Assembly: GCA_029782025.1 (NCBI GenBank)
Contig: JAKOVR010000009.1
Location: 1 to 41,680 of the forward strand
From: Actinomycetes bacterium
Lineage (GTDB): Bacteria; Actinomycetota; Acidimicrobiia; Acidimicrobiales; Acidimicrobilacustridaceae
Direction of reading: 5' to 3'
Length of the DNA: 41,680 nucleotides
Within the stretch, counting starts at the first letter, position 1, and each line of letters begins with the position of its first letter. A program made the position numbers and the translations under genes. A model generated the notes under the pieces. It did not search any database and had not been told where the DNA came from. It saw only the letters and a list, made by a program, of their open reading frames with translations. Below, in pieces: positions 7,042 to 15,022 of the stretch.

Positions 7042-8619
7042 ATGACCAGCACCCTGCGCCCACCGACCGACTCGCCTGCGTCGGCCGACGACCAGGCCAT
7101 GTCCCCGGCGCCGGGCGGCGACCTCGACTGGACCCCGCCCCGCAAGGGTCACTGGCGGCGTGACTTCCGCTTCGGCGAGTGGCTCACCGCCCCGGTCACC
7201 CCGTCGTTCGCCACCTGGTTCGTGCCAGTGGCGGAGCAGGGCATGGCCGACGCCACCCGAGTCGTGTACGGCGGCACGATCCGTCCGCCCTTCCACGTCA
7301 TCGTGCACGGCTGGTACTACTGCAACGAGGGCGGCGGCGCCGGGCTCGGCGGCATGCTCGTGCGCCACCCGATTGCCATGGCCCGCCTGTTCTCGGCGCT
7401 CCCCCGCATGATGTCGGCGCCGGAGAAGCTCGAAGCGGCCCAGGCCGAACCCGGCCTCGCCGCCAACGACGAGCGGTTCGCCCCCGCGTGCCGGGTCGTG
7501 GTCGAACGGGCGGCGGGGGAGGTCGCCGCCGCCGACCCCGTCGCCCTCGTGGCTCTGATCGACGACCTCGCCCACGCCACCGGCACGCTCATGCTGGGCA
7601 TGGTCACCGGCGCCGGCTTCGCCTCGAAGGGCGAGGCCGCACTGGCGTCGTTCTACGACAAGCACCTCCGCCCGCGGATCGGGGGGAGCCACCTCCCCCT
7701 GCTCACCGGGTTGGTGGCGCCGGCCCCGCCGCCCGACCACGGCGTGCTGTCGCTCGACTGGGTCGACCCGACCGTCGGCGAGCTCGATCGGCGCTCCCGC
7801 CCGGCGTCGGGCGACCACGGCACCCTCATCGCCCGCCGTGCCGAGGCCGAGGACGCGTGCCGGGCCGCCCTCGCCGGTGCCCCCAAGTTGCTCGCCCGCT
7901 TCGACCGGACCCTGGCCGTGGCCCAGCGGTGGGTGCCAGTGCGGGAGCGGCTCAGCAACGACTTCACCATGGCCTGGCCGGTGATGCGCCATTCGCTGCA
8001 CCGGCTCGGGTCGGCCTTCGCCGACGGTGGGCTGATCGAGGACCCGGCCGATGTCTTCTACCTCGAGCGGTCCGAGGTCGCCGCGGCGGCCGGTGCCATC
8101 GAAGGATCGGCCCACCGGCCGGGCGGGCCCGACCCGGTCGGGCTGGCGTCGCGCGTGGCCGCCCGTCGGGCTCGCCGTGTCGAGCAGGCGGCCCTGGCCG
8201 CGCCGCTCGGCATCGGACCGATCAGCATGAACTTCAAGATGGCCGAGAAGGTCATCCCCCGGTACCGGTCGGAGGCCGTCGAGGCCGGCGACGACGCACC
8301 GGCCGTGGTGGGGGTGCCCACCTCCCCGGGTACGGCGACCGGCCGCGTCCGCATCGTGCGGGGCTTCGACGACTTCGATCGTGTCGAGGACGGTGACGTG
8401 CTCGTCGCGCCGGTCACCGCCCCCGGCTGGGAGCTGGTGATGGCCGCGGCGTGCGCCGTTGTCACCGACGCTGGGTCGGCCTTCGCCCACGCGTCCGTCA
8501 TCGCCCGGGAGTACGGCATCCCGGCGGTCGTCGGCACGGGCGACGCCACGAGCCGGCTGGTCGACGGCCAGCTGGTGACCGTCGATGGCGACCGCGGCGT
8601 GGTCGTCCCCGCCGACTGA
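7042..8619 (+). CDS. PEP-utiliser swivel (phosphohistidine) domain protein lacking the ATP-grasp domain
   Basis: A 525-residue protein. The last ~90 residues form a PEP-utilising-enzyme mobile domain: VVGVPTSPGTATGRVRIV, then GDVLVAPVTAPGWELVMAAA, then TDAGSAFAHASVIAREYGIPAVVG, with H483 at the phosphohistidine position. PEP synthase, rifampin phosphotransferase and related enzymes pair this domain with an ATP-grasp domain. Here none is recognisable; the first ~430 residues match no motif I know, beyond tracts such as HVIVHGWYYCNEGGG and VFYLERSEV that recall the middle region of rifampin-phosphotransferase-like proteins. The start at 7042 has GAGGAG 6 nt upstream; an ATG at 7012 overlapping the TetR stop is a weaker option. 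It probably needs a separate phosphorylating partner or is a degenerate carrier. Confidence 0.75.
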   Translation: MTSTLRPPTDSPASADDQAMSPAPGGDLDWTPPRKGHWRRDFRFGEWLTAPVTPSFATWFVPVAEQGMADATRVVYGGTIRPPFHVIVHGWYYCNEGGGAGLGGMLVRHPIAMARLFSALPRMMSAPEKLEAAQAEPGLAANDERFAPACRVVVERAAGEVAAADPVALVALIDDLAHATGTLMLGMVTGAGFASKGEAALASFYDKHLRPRIGGSHLPLLTGLVAPAPPPDHGVLSLDWVDPTVGELDRRSRPASGDHGTLIARRAEAEDACRAALAGAPKLLARFDRTLAVAQRWVPVRERLSNDFTMAWPVMRHSLHRLGSAFADGGLIEDPADVFYLERSEVAAAAGAIEGSAHRPGGPDPVGLASRVAARRARRVEQAALAAPLGIGPISMNFKMAEKVIPRYRSEAVEAGDDAPAVVGVPTSPGTATGRVRIVRGFDDFDRVEDGDVLVAPVTAPGWELVMAAACAVVTDAGSAFAHASVIAREYGIPAVVGTGDATSRLVDGQLVTVDGDRGVVVPAD

Positions 8620-8658
8620 CGAGCGAGGCCGGCGGGTCGTGACCGTGGAGGGCGAAGG

Positions 8659-10038
8659 CTAGGAGCGGGCGGCCGAACGGGCCGGGAAGGCCCGGTGGAT
8701 CTCGGTGACGAGCTGCAGGAGGGCGGGCACGTGGGTACCGAGGACGGCTTTGCCGGTGGTGAGGAGCGCCACCACGAGCTCCCGGTCGGGGTCGGCCCAG
8801 GTGAACGAGTTGGCGAGGCCGAGGTGTCCGAAGGCCCGGGGGTGGTTCCATCCGTAGAGGCTGATCGTGTCGGTGCCCAGCATGAACCCGGCGCTGTACT
8901 GGAGCGGTAGCAGGATGCGGCGGTCCAGGTCGATGCCGTCCCGATCGGCCTCGACGGCGCGCCGAAGGATGGCGGCGTCGAATGGCCCGGCTTCGTCGGC
9001 CCGGTCCTGATGGGCGTCGAGGAGGTGCTGGTAGAAGGTGGCGGCGTCGCGGGCGGTGGCGATCACGTTGCCCGACGGGATGACGCCGGCCTGGAAGCGC
9101 GGGTCGTTGGAGAGGCGGACGGCGTCGTCCCACCCCATCCCGATGAGCCGGTCGAAGAGCCACGAGATCGGTGGCACCACCGGCAGGCCGGTGCAGGTGT
9201 TGGTGGCCACGAGCCCGGTGTCGGCCGGGTCGACGCCGAGGTCGAACCAACGCAGGCCGAGCGGCTCCTTCACCTCGCGGCGCAGCAGGTCGCGCAGGCT
9301 CTCACCGGTGACCCGCCGGGCGATGCACTCCATCACGAACCCGCCGGTGATGGCGTGGTAGGCGGGGGCCCCGCCGACGTCGGCGGTGACCTCCAACCCG
9401 CACACCAGGGCCTCGACCCGATCGTGGTCGGCCAGCAGGTCGAGGTCGAAGGCGTCGGCCGGGAGGGCGGGCACGCCGGCGCGGTGGGTGAGCACCTGGC
9501 GCACGGTGATGTCGCCCTTGCCGTGGCCGGCGAAGGCCGGGAGGTAGTGCGCCACCCGCTCGTCCAAGCCAACCTGCCCCCGCTGTTCGAGCAGGTGCAT
9601 CAGCATGCCGGTGACGGCCTTGCCGGCCGAGAACAAGTTGACGGGGGTGGCCGTGGTGACGGGAACGGCCCGCTCGGGGTCGATCGGTCGGCCGGGGTAG
9701 ACGCCCTGGGCGTAGCCGATGGCCCGGTCGAGCACGACCTCACCGTGGTGCCGGACGCAGAGCTGGATGGCCGGGTGCACCCCGGACCGGTACAGCCCCT
9801 CGACCCGGCGCCACACCGCCTCGACGGCGGCGGCGTCGGTCCGCCCGGTGGTGCCTGCGCTCTCGTCCCCGACCGACGTGACGGCGGCGAGGTCCGAGGG
9901 CACGGGGCAGACGCGGGCCACGTGGGTGCGCAGCGGGGAGAGCACGGGATCGGCCACGGGCCGGACCGCGGGCGCGACGGCCCGCCACGGAAGCGTCACC
10001 ATCGGTCCCACCACCTTCCCCCCGGACAGGCGCGTCAT
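8659..10038 (-). CDS. Serine hydrolase, beta-lactamase/class C esterase family
   Basis: A 459-residue protein of the class C beta-lactamase/EstB family, whose members cleave esters, peptides or lactams. The SxxK motif is SAGK with S137 and K140 (NLFSAGKAVTG). The second motif is probably Y-H-A in GGAPAYHAITGG, and HLGLANS near residue 415 takes the place of KTG. TVRQVLTHRAGVPALP is the usual segment after the SxxK helix. The first 75 residues are Ala/Pro/Arg-rich without a clear signal peptide. The ATG at 10038 has no Shine-Dalgarno, but TACAGT lies 9 nt upstream, suiting a leaderless message. An ATG at 10002 is the alternative. It is divergent from the hydrolase at 10115. Confidence 0.85.
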   Translation of the reverse strand: MTRLSGGKVVGPMVTLPWRAVAPAVRPVADPVLSPLRTHVARVCPVPSDLAAVTSVGDESAGTTGRTDAAAVEAVWRRVEGLYRSGVHPAIQLCVRHHGEVVLDRAIGYAQGVYPGRPIDPERAVPVTTATPVNLFSAGKAVTGMLMHLLEQRGQVGLDERVAHYLPAFAGHGKGDITVRQVLTHRAGVPALPADAFDLDLLADHDRVEALVCGLEVTADVGGAPAYHAITGGFVMECIARRVTGESLRDLLRREVKEPLGLRWFDLGVDPADTGLVATNTCTGLPVVPPISWLFDRLIGMGWDDAVRLSNDPRFQAGVIPSGNVIATARDAATFYQHLLDAHQDRADEAGPFDAAILRRAVEADRDGIDLDRRILLPLQYSAGFMLGTDTISLYGWNHPRAFGHLGLANSFTWADPDRELVVALLTTGKAVLGTHVPALLQLVTEIHRAFPARSAARS

Positions 10039-10047
10039 CGGGCCGGG

Positions 10048-10053
10048 ACTGTA
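10048..10053 (-). promoter_or_regulatory. -10 element TACAGT, leaderless promoter of serine hydrolase
   Basis: TACAGT on the minus strand, 9 nt before the ATG at 10038. No ribosome-binding site lies between them. Confidence 0.45.
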
Positions 10054-10114
10054 GCGGGACCCGCCGACGCCGGAACGAAGCCCCGGCGGCGCCGGCCTGT
10101 GCCAGCATGCCGGC

Positions 10115-10876
10115 ATGTTCCTCCCCGTCGACGACGCCGTCCTGCGCACCTGCGACCTCGGGCCGGGGCCCCGCACGGTGCTGGCCATCAACGGGTGGGC
10201 CGCGGCCCTCGAGCTGTGGCTACCGACCTTCGAGCTCCTCTCCACCGACACTCGGTGCATCGGCTTCGACCTCCGGGGCACCGGCGGGTCGACGGCCGAC
10301 GCGGCGTCGATCACCCTCGACGCGCTGGTCGACGACGCCTTCTGTGTGCTCGACGCCCATGGGGTGGAACGGTGCACCCTGGCCGGCGAGTCGCTCGGTG
10401 GGTTCCTCGCCCTCAACGTCTACCTGCGCCACCCGGAGCGGTTCGACGCCCTCGTCCTCGTCGCCGCGCCGCCCTTCGTGACCGCCGACGTGGTCGGGCG
10501 CCTGGTCGACGGCGCTCGGGCCGACTACCCCGCCACCATCCGGGCCTTCGTCCGCGAATGCCTCAACGAGGCCGACCAGGAGCACCTCCACCACTGGGGC
10601 GAGCAGCTGTTCCTGGGGGCCGATCCCGAGGTGGCGGCCCGGCTGTTCGAGTGCTGCTACGACGTGTTCCCCGCCCTCGATGCCATCGCCGTTCCCACCA
10701 CCGTGGTGTACGGGAGCCTCGATGCCGTGGTCGCCCCCTCCATCGGACAGTTCCTGGCCGGGAGCATCCCCGGGGCCCGCTTCGTGGAGCTGGAGGGTGC
10801 CGGCCACGCGCCGATGATCACGCGCCCGACGGAGGTGGCGGCGATCGTGCGCGGCGCCGCTACGGTCTCGGCATGA
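10115..10876 (+). CDS. Alpha/beta-fold hydrolase
   Basis: A 253-residue cytoplasmic hydrolase of the classic alpha/beta fold. The oxyanion region is INGWAAALELW, strand 4 carries FDLRGTGGST, the nucleophile S93 sits in GESLGG, the acid is probably D in VVYGSLDAVV and the base is H in EGAGHAPM. This layout fits 3-oxoadipate enol-lactonase/haloperoxidase-like esterases, but nothing points to one substrate. The ATG at 10115 has CAGCAT 6 nt upstream and no Shine-Dalgarno. Its TGA overlaps the ATG of the NTF2-like gene (ATGA), so the pair is coupled. It is divergent from the serine hydrolase, with 76 bp between the start codons. Confidence 0.85.
   Translation: MFLPVDDAVLRTCDLGPGPRTVLAINGWAAALELWLPTFELLSTDTRCIGFDLRGTGGSTADAASITLDALVDDAFCVLDAHGVERCTLAGESLGGFLALNVYLRHPERFDALVLVAAPPFVTADVVGRLVDGARADYPATIRAFVRECLNEADQEHLHHWGEQLFLGADPEVAARLFECCYDVFPALDAIAVPTTVVYGSLDAVVAPSIGQFLAGSIPGARFVELEGAGHAPMITRPTEVAAIVRGAATVSA
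10861..10866 (+). promoter_or_regulatory. -10 element TACGGT for the NTF2-like gene, inside the hydrolase gene
   Basis: TACGGT ends 6 nt before the ATG at 10873 and lies within the 3' end of the hydrolase gene. It would give a leaderless message for the second gene alone, besides coupled translation. Confidence 0.4.
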
Positions 10877-11313
10877 TCGAGACCACCCTCCAGCGCTGGC
10901 ACCAGCACCTCCGCGGCGAACTCGAGGGCGGGCTCGACGTCCTCCTCCACGACGACTGCGTGTTCCTCTCCCCGATCGTGTTCACGCCCCAGCGGGGCAA
11001 GGAGCTCACCAAGCTCTACCTCAACGCGGCGGGCGCCACCTTCTCGGCCGGGGCGCCGGCGGGCGACGCCCCGCCCAGTGGGGGGCAGATGACGGGCAGC
11101 TCCTTCCACTACGTCAAGGAGGTGGCGGCCGGCCGCCACGCCGTGCTCGAGTTCGAGACCGAGGTCGCCGGCACCTACGTCAACGGCGTCGACATCATCG
11201 CCGTCGACGACGACGGGCTGATCGTCGAGTTCAAGGTGATGATCCGGCCGCTCAAGGCCATCAACCTCCTGCACGCCCAGATGAAGGCGATGCTGGAGAA
11301 GATGCAGGGCTGA
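10873..11313 (+). CDS. NTF2/SnoaL-like nuclear-transport-factor-fold protein
   Basis: A 146-residue protein with the cone-like NTF2 fold signature: an N-terminal helix (TTLQRWHQHLRGE), then DVLLHDDCVFLSPIVF, a central sheet (HAVLEFETEVAGTYVNGVDIIAVDDDGLIVEFKVMIRP) and a C-terminal helix. The DDGLIVEFKVMIRP segment is highly typical of small SnoaL-like enzymes and orphan binding proteins. Function could be isomerase, hydratase or simply ligand binding. It starts by overlap with the alpha/beta hydrolase stop, hinting that both act on one metabolite. Confidence 0.82.
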   Translation: MIETTLQRWHQHLRGELEGGLDVLLHDDCVFLSPIVFTPQRGKELTKLYLNAAGATFSAGAPAGDAPPSGGQMTGSSFHYVKEVAAGRHAVLEFETEVAGTYVNGVDIIAVDDDGLIVEFKVMIRPLKAINLLHAQMKAMLEKMQG

Positions 11314-11362
11314 TCCGGTCACGGGCGCCGAAGTCGGGCGCTCGCCGGGGTCGGGTAGGTCG

Positions 11363-11398
11363 GGTCAGTGGGGTCAGTCCGGTCAGGCCGGTCAGGCC
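11363..11398. repeat. Four tandem 9-bp units GGTCAGNNN
   Basis: GGTCAG recurs every 9 bp (11363, 11372, 11381, 11390), followed by TGG, TCC, GCC and GCC. The last unit covers the stop codon of the PPOX gene at 11392. It sits between convergent gene ends. Confidence 0.8.
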
Positions 11399-11814
11399 GG
11401 GACCATCCCGTAGGCGCGGACCGGTCGGACCATGAGGAGGAGGCGACGGTCCGCGACCATCGCCTCCCGGTACTCGTCCCAGTCGGGATGCTCGCCGCGA
11501 ACGGCCCGGTAGTACTCGACCAGCGCGTCGGTGGTGGGATCGTCCGGGGCGGCCGCGACCGGGAGGAGCTCGGCGTCGCCCTCGACGACGACGTACGCGC
11601 CGAAGTCGGCGGTGCCGACGTACAGCGACACCCGGGCATCTCGGCGGGCGTTGGCCGTCTTGGCCCGGCTCTCCGTCACCGAGATGTGGAAGACGCCGTC
11701 GTCGGTGAGCCGGTAGCCCACGTTGGACAGCTGTGGGCGGCCGTCCCGCTTCAGCGTGGCGAGCACGGCCTGGGTGCGAGGTCGGGCGAAGTCGAGAGCG
11801 GCGGCGAGTTCCAT
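11392..11814 (-). CDS. PPOX-class F420/FMN-dependent oxidoreductase (split barrel)
   Basis: A 140-residue split beta-barrel protein. LATLKRDGRPQLSNVGYRLTDDGVFHISV followed by SRAKTANARRDARVSLYV is the hallmark of the PPOX/FDOR-B group (TIGR03618-like), small dimers that bind F420 or FMN and reduce unsaturated substrates. The SRAKTANARR segment supplies cofactor phosphate contacts. VDYYRAVRGEHPDWDEY-type sequence near the C-terminus (here VEYYRAVRGEHPDWDEYREAM) is also family-typical. It converges with the NTF2-like gene and is divergent from the PhyH gene. Presence of F420 enzymes supports an actinobacterial host. The start at 11814 gives the expected N-terminal helix. Confidence 0.87.
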   Translation of the reverse strand: MELAAALDFARPRTQAVLATLKRDGRPQLSNVGYRLTDDGVFHISVTESRAKTANARRDARVSLYVGTADFGAYVVVEGDAELLPVAAAPDDPTTDALVEYYRAVRGEHPDWDEYREAMVADRRLLLMVRPVRAYGMVPA

Positions 11815-11873
11815 GCCGGGGCCAACCCAGCCGGCCTCGCCCGTGTTCCGCGCCGCCGATCGGGCAAAGGTGG

Positions 11874-11879
11874 GACAAT
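11874..11879 (+). promoter_or_regulatory. -10 element GACAAT of PhyH gene
   Basis: GACAAT lies 6 nt before the ATG at 11886, with no Shine-Dalgarno: leaderless geometry. Confidence 0.45.
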
Positions 11880-11885
11880 GCCCCC

Positions 11886-12734
11886 ATGCCGGCCGAGATC
11901 CCCCGCTTCGGGCCCGACGCCGCCCCGGAGGCGGTCGCCGACGCCATCGCCGACGCCGGGTGCGCCATCGTCGAGCACCTCATCGACGGCGCCACGTGCG
12001 ACGCGCTGGCGAGCGAGCTGGCCCCCTTCATCGAGGCCACCCCCCTCGGCGGTGACGACTTCACCGGTGTCGGTACCCGCCGCACCGGCGCCCTGCTGGC
12101 CCGGTCGCCGAGCAGCGTGGGCGTCGTCGCTCATCCGCTGGTGCTGGCGGTCGCCGACGCCGTGCTCTGGCCGAAGAAGACCACCTTCCAGCTCCACCTC
12201 ACCCAGGCCATCACCATCGGGCCGGGGTCCGAGGCCCAGTACCTGCACCGCGACCAGTGGTGCTTCGACTTCTTCCCCTTCCCCGACGACGTCGAGGTCG
12301 AGTTGGCCACCATTTGGGCCCTCTCCGACTTCACCGAGGCCAACGGTGCCACCCGCGTCGTGCCCGGGAGCCACCGCGCCGCCGATCCCCGGGCCTTCAC
12401 CGCGGCCGACACCGTGCCGGCCGAGATGCCCCGTGGGTCGGTGGTGCTCTACTCGGGCCGGACGGTGCACGGCGGTGGCGCCAACACCACCACCGACACG
12501 TGGCGGACCGGCATCAACGTCGACTACGTCCTCGGCTGGTTGCGCCAGGAGGAGAACCAGTACCTGTCGGTCCCGCTCGAGGTCGTGCGCGCCCTCCCGC
12601 CCCGCGTGCAGGAGCTGATGGGCTACCGCCTCGGGGCCTACGCCCTCGGCTACATCGACGACGTGCGCGACCCGTCGGCCCTGCTCCACGACGACGGTCC
12701 CCGGGACGTGTCGTCCTTCGCCCCCCGTCCCTGA
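11886..12734 (+). CDS. Phytanoyl-CoA dioxygenase (PhyH) family Fe(II)/2-oxoglutarate oxygenase
   Basis: A 282-residue cytoplasmic oxygenase with the jelly-roll ligands of the PhyH family: H121 and D123 in LHRDQW, distal H195 in TVHGGGAN and R207 in WRTGIN for 2-oxoglutarate. The N-terminal segment DAIADAGCAIVEHLIDGATCDAL is the usual start of the fold. RVVPGSHRAADP before the distal His is also typical. Substrate unknown; relatives hydroxylate phytanoyl-CoA, ectoine or quinone-type compounds. The 10-bp gap and GGAG site before the next gene suggest co-transcription with the proline-tail membrane protein. Confidence 0.9.
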   Translation: MPAEIPRFGPDAAPEAVADAIADAGCAIVEHLIDGATCDALASELAPFIEATPLGGDDFTGVGTRRTGALLARSPSSVGVVAHPLVLAVADAVLWPKKTTFQLHLTQAITIGPGSEAQYLHRDQWCFDFFPFPDDVEVELATIWALSDFTEANGATRVVPGSHRAADPRAFTAADTVPAEMPRGSVVLYSGRTVHGGGANTTTDTWRTGINVDYVLGWLRQEENQYLSVPLEVVRALPPRVQELMGYRLGAYALGYIDDVRDPSALLHDDGPRDVSSFAPRP

Positions 12735-12743
12735 AGGAGCCGC

Positions 12744-13424
12744 ATGGAACCCGCCGCCGCGCCGCCCCGCAAGAAGGTGTCCCGCCTGGCCATCGTGGTC
12801 CCGCTGGTGTCGTTGGCGACCGGGGTCGCCTGCTTCGTCCTGTTCATCCTGCCGTTCATCGGCTCGCTCACCCAGCCGACGTTCACCTACCCGGGCTCCA
12901 CCACGGTGACCATCGAGAAGCCCGGCGACTGGGCCGTCTACGAGCGCACGGGCACCAGCACCCAGAACGGACCCGTGACCACCACCCAGAACCGGTCGAC
13001 CGCACTGCGGCCGGCCGATGTCACGGTGACCGGCCCGGGCGGGCAGTCGGTGTCTACGGTGTCGGTCTTCACCAACGAGACGCTCTCGCCCGGTGACGGC
13101 GTCTACACCGCGGCGGTGCAGTTCCACGCCGACCGGGCCGGCCAGTACACGGTCGAGGTGTCGGGGGACAGGAGCGGGCGGGCCATCGTGGCCCGCAAGT
13201 TGAGCGATCAGTTCGGCGACGTGGTGTGGTGGTTGGTGGGGATGTTGGGGTCGGGCCTCGTGTTCGTGATCGGGATCATCGCCCTGATCGTGAGCGCCGT
13301 GCGCACGTCCCGGGCCAACCGTCCGACGCTCCCGCCCTATCCCCCTGGCCCCCCGATGGGCCCGGGTCCGGGCCCGTACCCGCCGGGCCCGTATCCGCCC
13401 GGCCCGTACCCGCCGGGGCGCTAG
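12744..13424 (+). CDS. Two-pass membrane protein with extracytoplasmic domain and proline-rich tail
   Basis: A 226-residue protein. A short cytoplasmic N-terminus with basic residues precedes a first membrane segment (about 14-38, AIVVPLVSLATGVACFVLFIL). A mostly beta, Thr-rich outer domain (40-150: TYPGSTTVTIEKPGDWAVYER, TAAVQFHADRAGQYTVEVSG) resembles a small Ig-like or emp24/GOLD-like sandwich. A second membrane segment (about 158-188) leads into a cytoplasmic tail of YPPGP repeats ending at residue 226. No enzymatic motif is seen; a sensing or envelope role is possible. GGAG lies 5-8 nt before the ATG. Palindrome copy 2 begins 3 nt after the stop and is oriented as its terminator. Confidence 0.75.
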   Translation: MEPAAAPPRKKVSRLAIVVPLVSLATGVACFVLFILPFIGSLTQPTFTYPGSTTVTIEKPGDWAVYERTGTSTQNGPVTTTQNRSTALRPADVTVTGPGGQSVSTVSVFTNETLSPGDGVYTAAVQFHADRAGQYTVEVSGDRSGRAIVARKLSDQFGDVVWWLVGMLGSGLVFVIGIIALIVSAVRTSRANRPTLPPYPPGPPMGPGPGPYPPGPYPPGPYPPGR

Positions 13425-13427
13425 CTC

Positions 13428-13472
13428 CTTGGGTGCGTAAGGGTGCGCTATGCGCGCCCTTACGCACCCAAG
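13428..13472. repeat. 45-bp intergenic palindrome, copy 2 of 6
   Basis: Arms CTTGGGTGCGTAAGGG and CCCTTACGCACCCAAG are perfect; the centre TGCGCTATGCGCG pairs further with one U-G in the plus-strand RNA. It starts 3 nt after the plus-strand gene stop and also encodes the last residues (LLGA) and TAA stop of the convergent minus-strand gene. Confidence 0.93.
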
Positions 13473-13921
13473 AGGTCGGGCTCGTCGACCCACAGGGGCC
13501 GGGCGCGATCGGCTACCAGGGCCAGGACGTCGGCCTGGAAGGCGAGCGGGCCGTCGTGGCCGGCCGCCAGGGTCACGGTGGTGCCGTCCCGCCACGCCAC
13601 CCGCAACTCGGTCCGGTCGGGCCGACCGTCGACCGCCGGCGCGGTCGCAGCGGTGAAGGTCCCCCAGGGCCACGACGCCAGCGACGCCCACACGCGGGGC
13701 CGTCGCTCCCCGTCGAGCGCGAAGAGCCGGACGCCGGTGACGGTGGCCACAAGGAGGGCTCGGTCGATGCTCACCAGCGCGCCGCGCCGAGGTCGCCACA
13801 CCCGGCTGGAGACCGGCGCACATCGTGCCCGCGGGTCGACCACGGCGACGCCGAGGACCTGCTCGCCGGTGTGGGCCACGGCGAGGTCGAACAGGCGGTC
13901 ATGGTACGAGTGGGTGAACAT
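13460..13921 (-). CDS. Hypothetical protein, PH-like beta fold possible
   Basis: A 153-residue protein with no family I recognise. It opens with MFTHSYHDRLFDLAVAHTGEQVLGVAVVD, then alternating beta-type stretches (GALVSIDRALLVATVTGVRLFAL, PRVWASLASWPWGTF, RTELRVAWRDGTTVTLAAG) and a C-terminal helix (AFQADVLALVADRA). The order resembles small PH-like lipid- or protein-binding domains, but this is only a guess. The ATG at 13921 has AGGAG 6 nt upstream; an ATG at 13951 would add ten residues through that site. Its stop codon and last residues come from palindrome copy 2, so insertion of that repeat may have set the present C-terminus. Confidence 0.62.
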   Translation of the reverse strand: MFTHSYHDRLFDLAVAHTGEQVLGVAVVDPRARCAPVSSRVWRPRRGALVSIDRALLVATVTGVRLFALDGERRPRVWASLASWPWGTFTAATAPAVDGRPDRTELRVAWRDGTTVTLAAGHDGPLAFQADVLALVADRARPLWVDEPDLLGA

Positions 13922-14026
13922 CGGAGGCTCCTGGGGTCCGGTGGTGTGCACCGGTCTCCGATGCCTTCCTTCGTGGCCGAGTTCCGCCCGGGTCTGAGAC
14001 CCTGGTCACAGGGGAGGGTCGGCCGG

Positions 14027-15022
14027 TCAGAGGGCGCCGGCGGCCAGCACGCGGCAGTCGCCGGCCCGGACCACGGCCCAGCGTCGAGGCTCACCGTCGC
14101 GGCCGACGGCGAAGTCGCGCAGCACCAGCACGTAGGCCGGCTCGCCGACGTAGCGGGCGTCGGCCCACCAGCGCAGCGCCCCCGACCGTGGGTCGGCGCT
14201 GCGCACCGCGGCGGTGCACGCCGCGACGCGCTCGAGGTCGCGGGTGTCGGCGTCGGCCGGGTGCGCGAGGGGGAGGGAGACGGCGCCGACGGCCGAGGCC
14301 ACGGCGCGCCTCGCTGCCTCCGGATCGGCGAGCGGGCCGAGGTGGACGCCGCTGGCGGTGGCACGGGTGTCGGCCATCAGGTCGGTGCGCACCGTGGTCC
14401 CGCTCCCCGCGCCGACGAGGTCGTCCGGTGTGGTGGACGGCGTCGGGTTCGAGGTCGGGTCCACGGTCGAGCCGCCGGTCGACGCGGTGGTGACGGGGCC
14501 GGCCACGCCGCTGTCACCGCCTCCGGTCGATCGGCGCGCCAGCGCGGCGACCACACCCACCAGGAGGACGACGGCCGCCGCGGCCGCGAGCCAGCGGCTC
14601 ACCGGGCGCCGCCGGCTCCGCTCGGCCGCGAGGTCGACGACCGGTGCGGCCACCTCGGACACCTCGGCCACCTCGCCTGGGGCGGCCGTTCGCTCCTCGG
14701 TGGCGGCCGGCCCGCCGGCCACCTGGGCCCGGGCGGAGGCGAGGATCGACGACCAGGCGTCGGCACCGAGCGGGGCGACCGGCTCGGAGAGCGCGGCACG
14801 GGCGGCGGCGAACCGGGCGGCCCGCGCCGCCAGGGCCGGATCGCCCTCCACCCGCGCGACCTCCGCCGGCGACGCCTCACCGTCGACATAGGCCGACAGG
14901 AGCTCGTCGGCCCCGTCGATCTCCTCGAGCACACCGGACCCGTCGGGGCCACCCGTTCCGTTCGGATCGGGGCCGGGTCCGTCGGCTGGATCAGGGGGCC
15001 ACGGGGGCCGGACGTCGCTCAT
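14027..15022 (-). CDS. Membrane-anchored anti-sigma factor
   Basis: A 331-residue single-pass protein. The cytoplasmic N-terminal part has the anti-sigma segment ELLSAYVDGEASPAEVARVEGDPALAARAARFAAAR (about 40-76). One membrane segment follows at about 140-165 (RWLAAAAAVVLLVGVVAALA). The outer part has a Thr/Ser/Pro-rich linker and a folded domain with two cysteines (AACTAAV, AGDCRVL). The zinc-finger HxxxCxxC found in many anti-sigma factors is absent, so binding to the sigma factor must be zinc-free. The ATG overlaps the sigma factor stop (ATGA at 15019-15022), making this a coupled sigma/anti-sigma operon. Release probably requires a signal sensed outside. Confidence 0.85.
   Translation of the reverse strand: MSDVRPPWPPDPADGPGPDPNGTGGPDGSGVLEEIDGADELLSAYVDGEASPAEVARVEGDPALAARAARFAAARAALSEPVAPLGADAWSSILASARAQVAGGPAATEERTAAPGEVAEVSEVAAPVVDLAAERSRRRPVSRWLAAAAAVVLLVGVVAALARRSTGGGDSGVAGPVTTASTGGSTVDPTSNPTPSTTPDDLVGAGSGTTVRTDLMADTRATASGVHLGPLADPEAARRAVASAVGAVSLPLAHPADADTRDLERVAACTAAVRSADPRSGALRWWADARYVGEPAYVLVLRDFAVGRDGEPRRWAVVRAGDCRVLAAGAL

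Noticed and set aside
10115..11313. Toxin-antitoxin pair (two small overlapping genes)
   Set aside because: The sequences clearly read as an alpha/beta hydrolase (GESLGG) and an NTF2-like protein, not toxin or antitoxin families.
11751..13823. 690-codon minus-strand frame
   Set aside because: Antisense to the PhyH and membrane-protein genes, with low-complexity Gly/His/Val composition and no domain.
13952..14026. Small gene or RNA between the hypothetical protein and the anti-sigma gene
   Set aside because: 75 bp with no ribosome-binding site, frame or strong stem.
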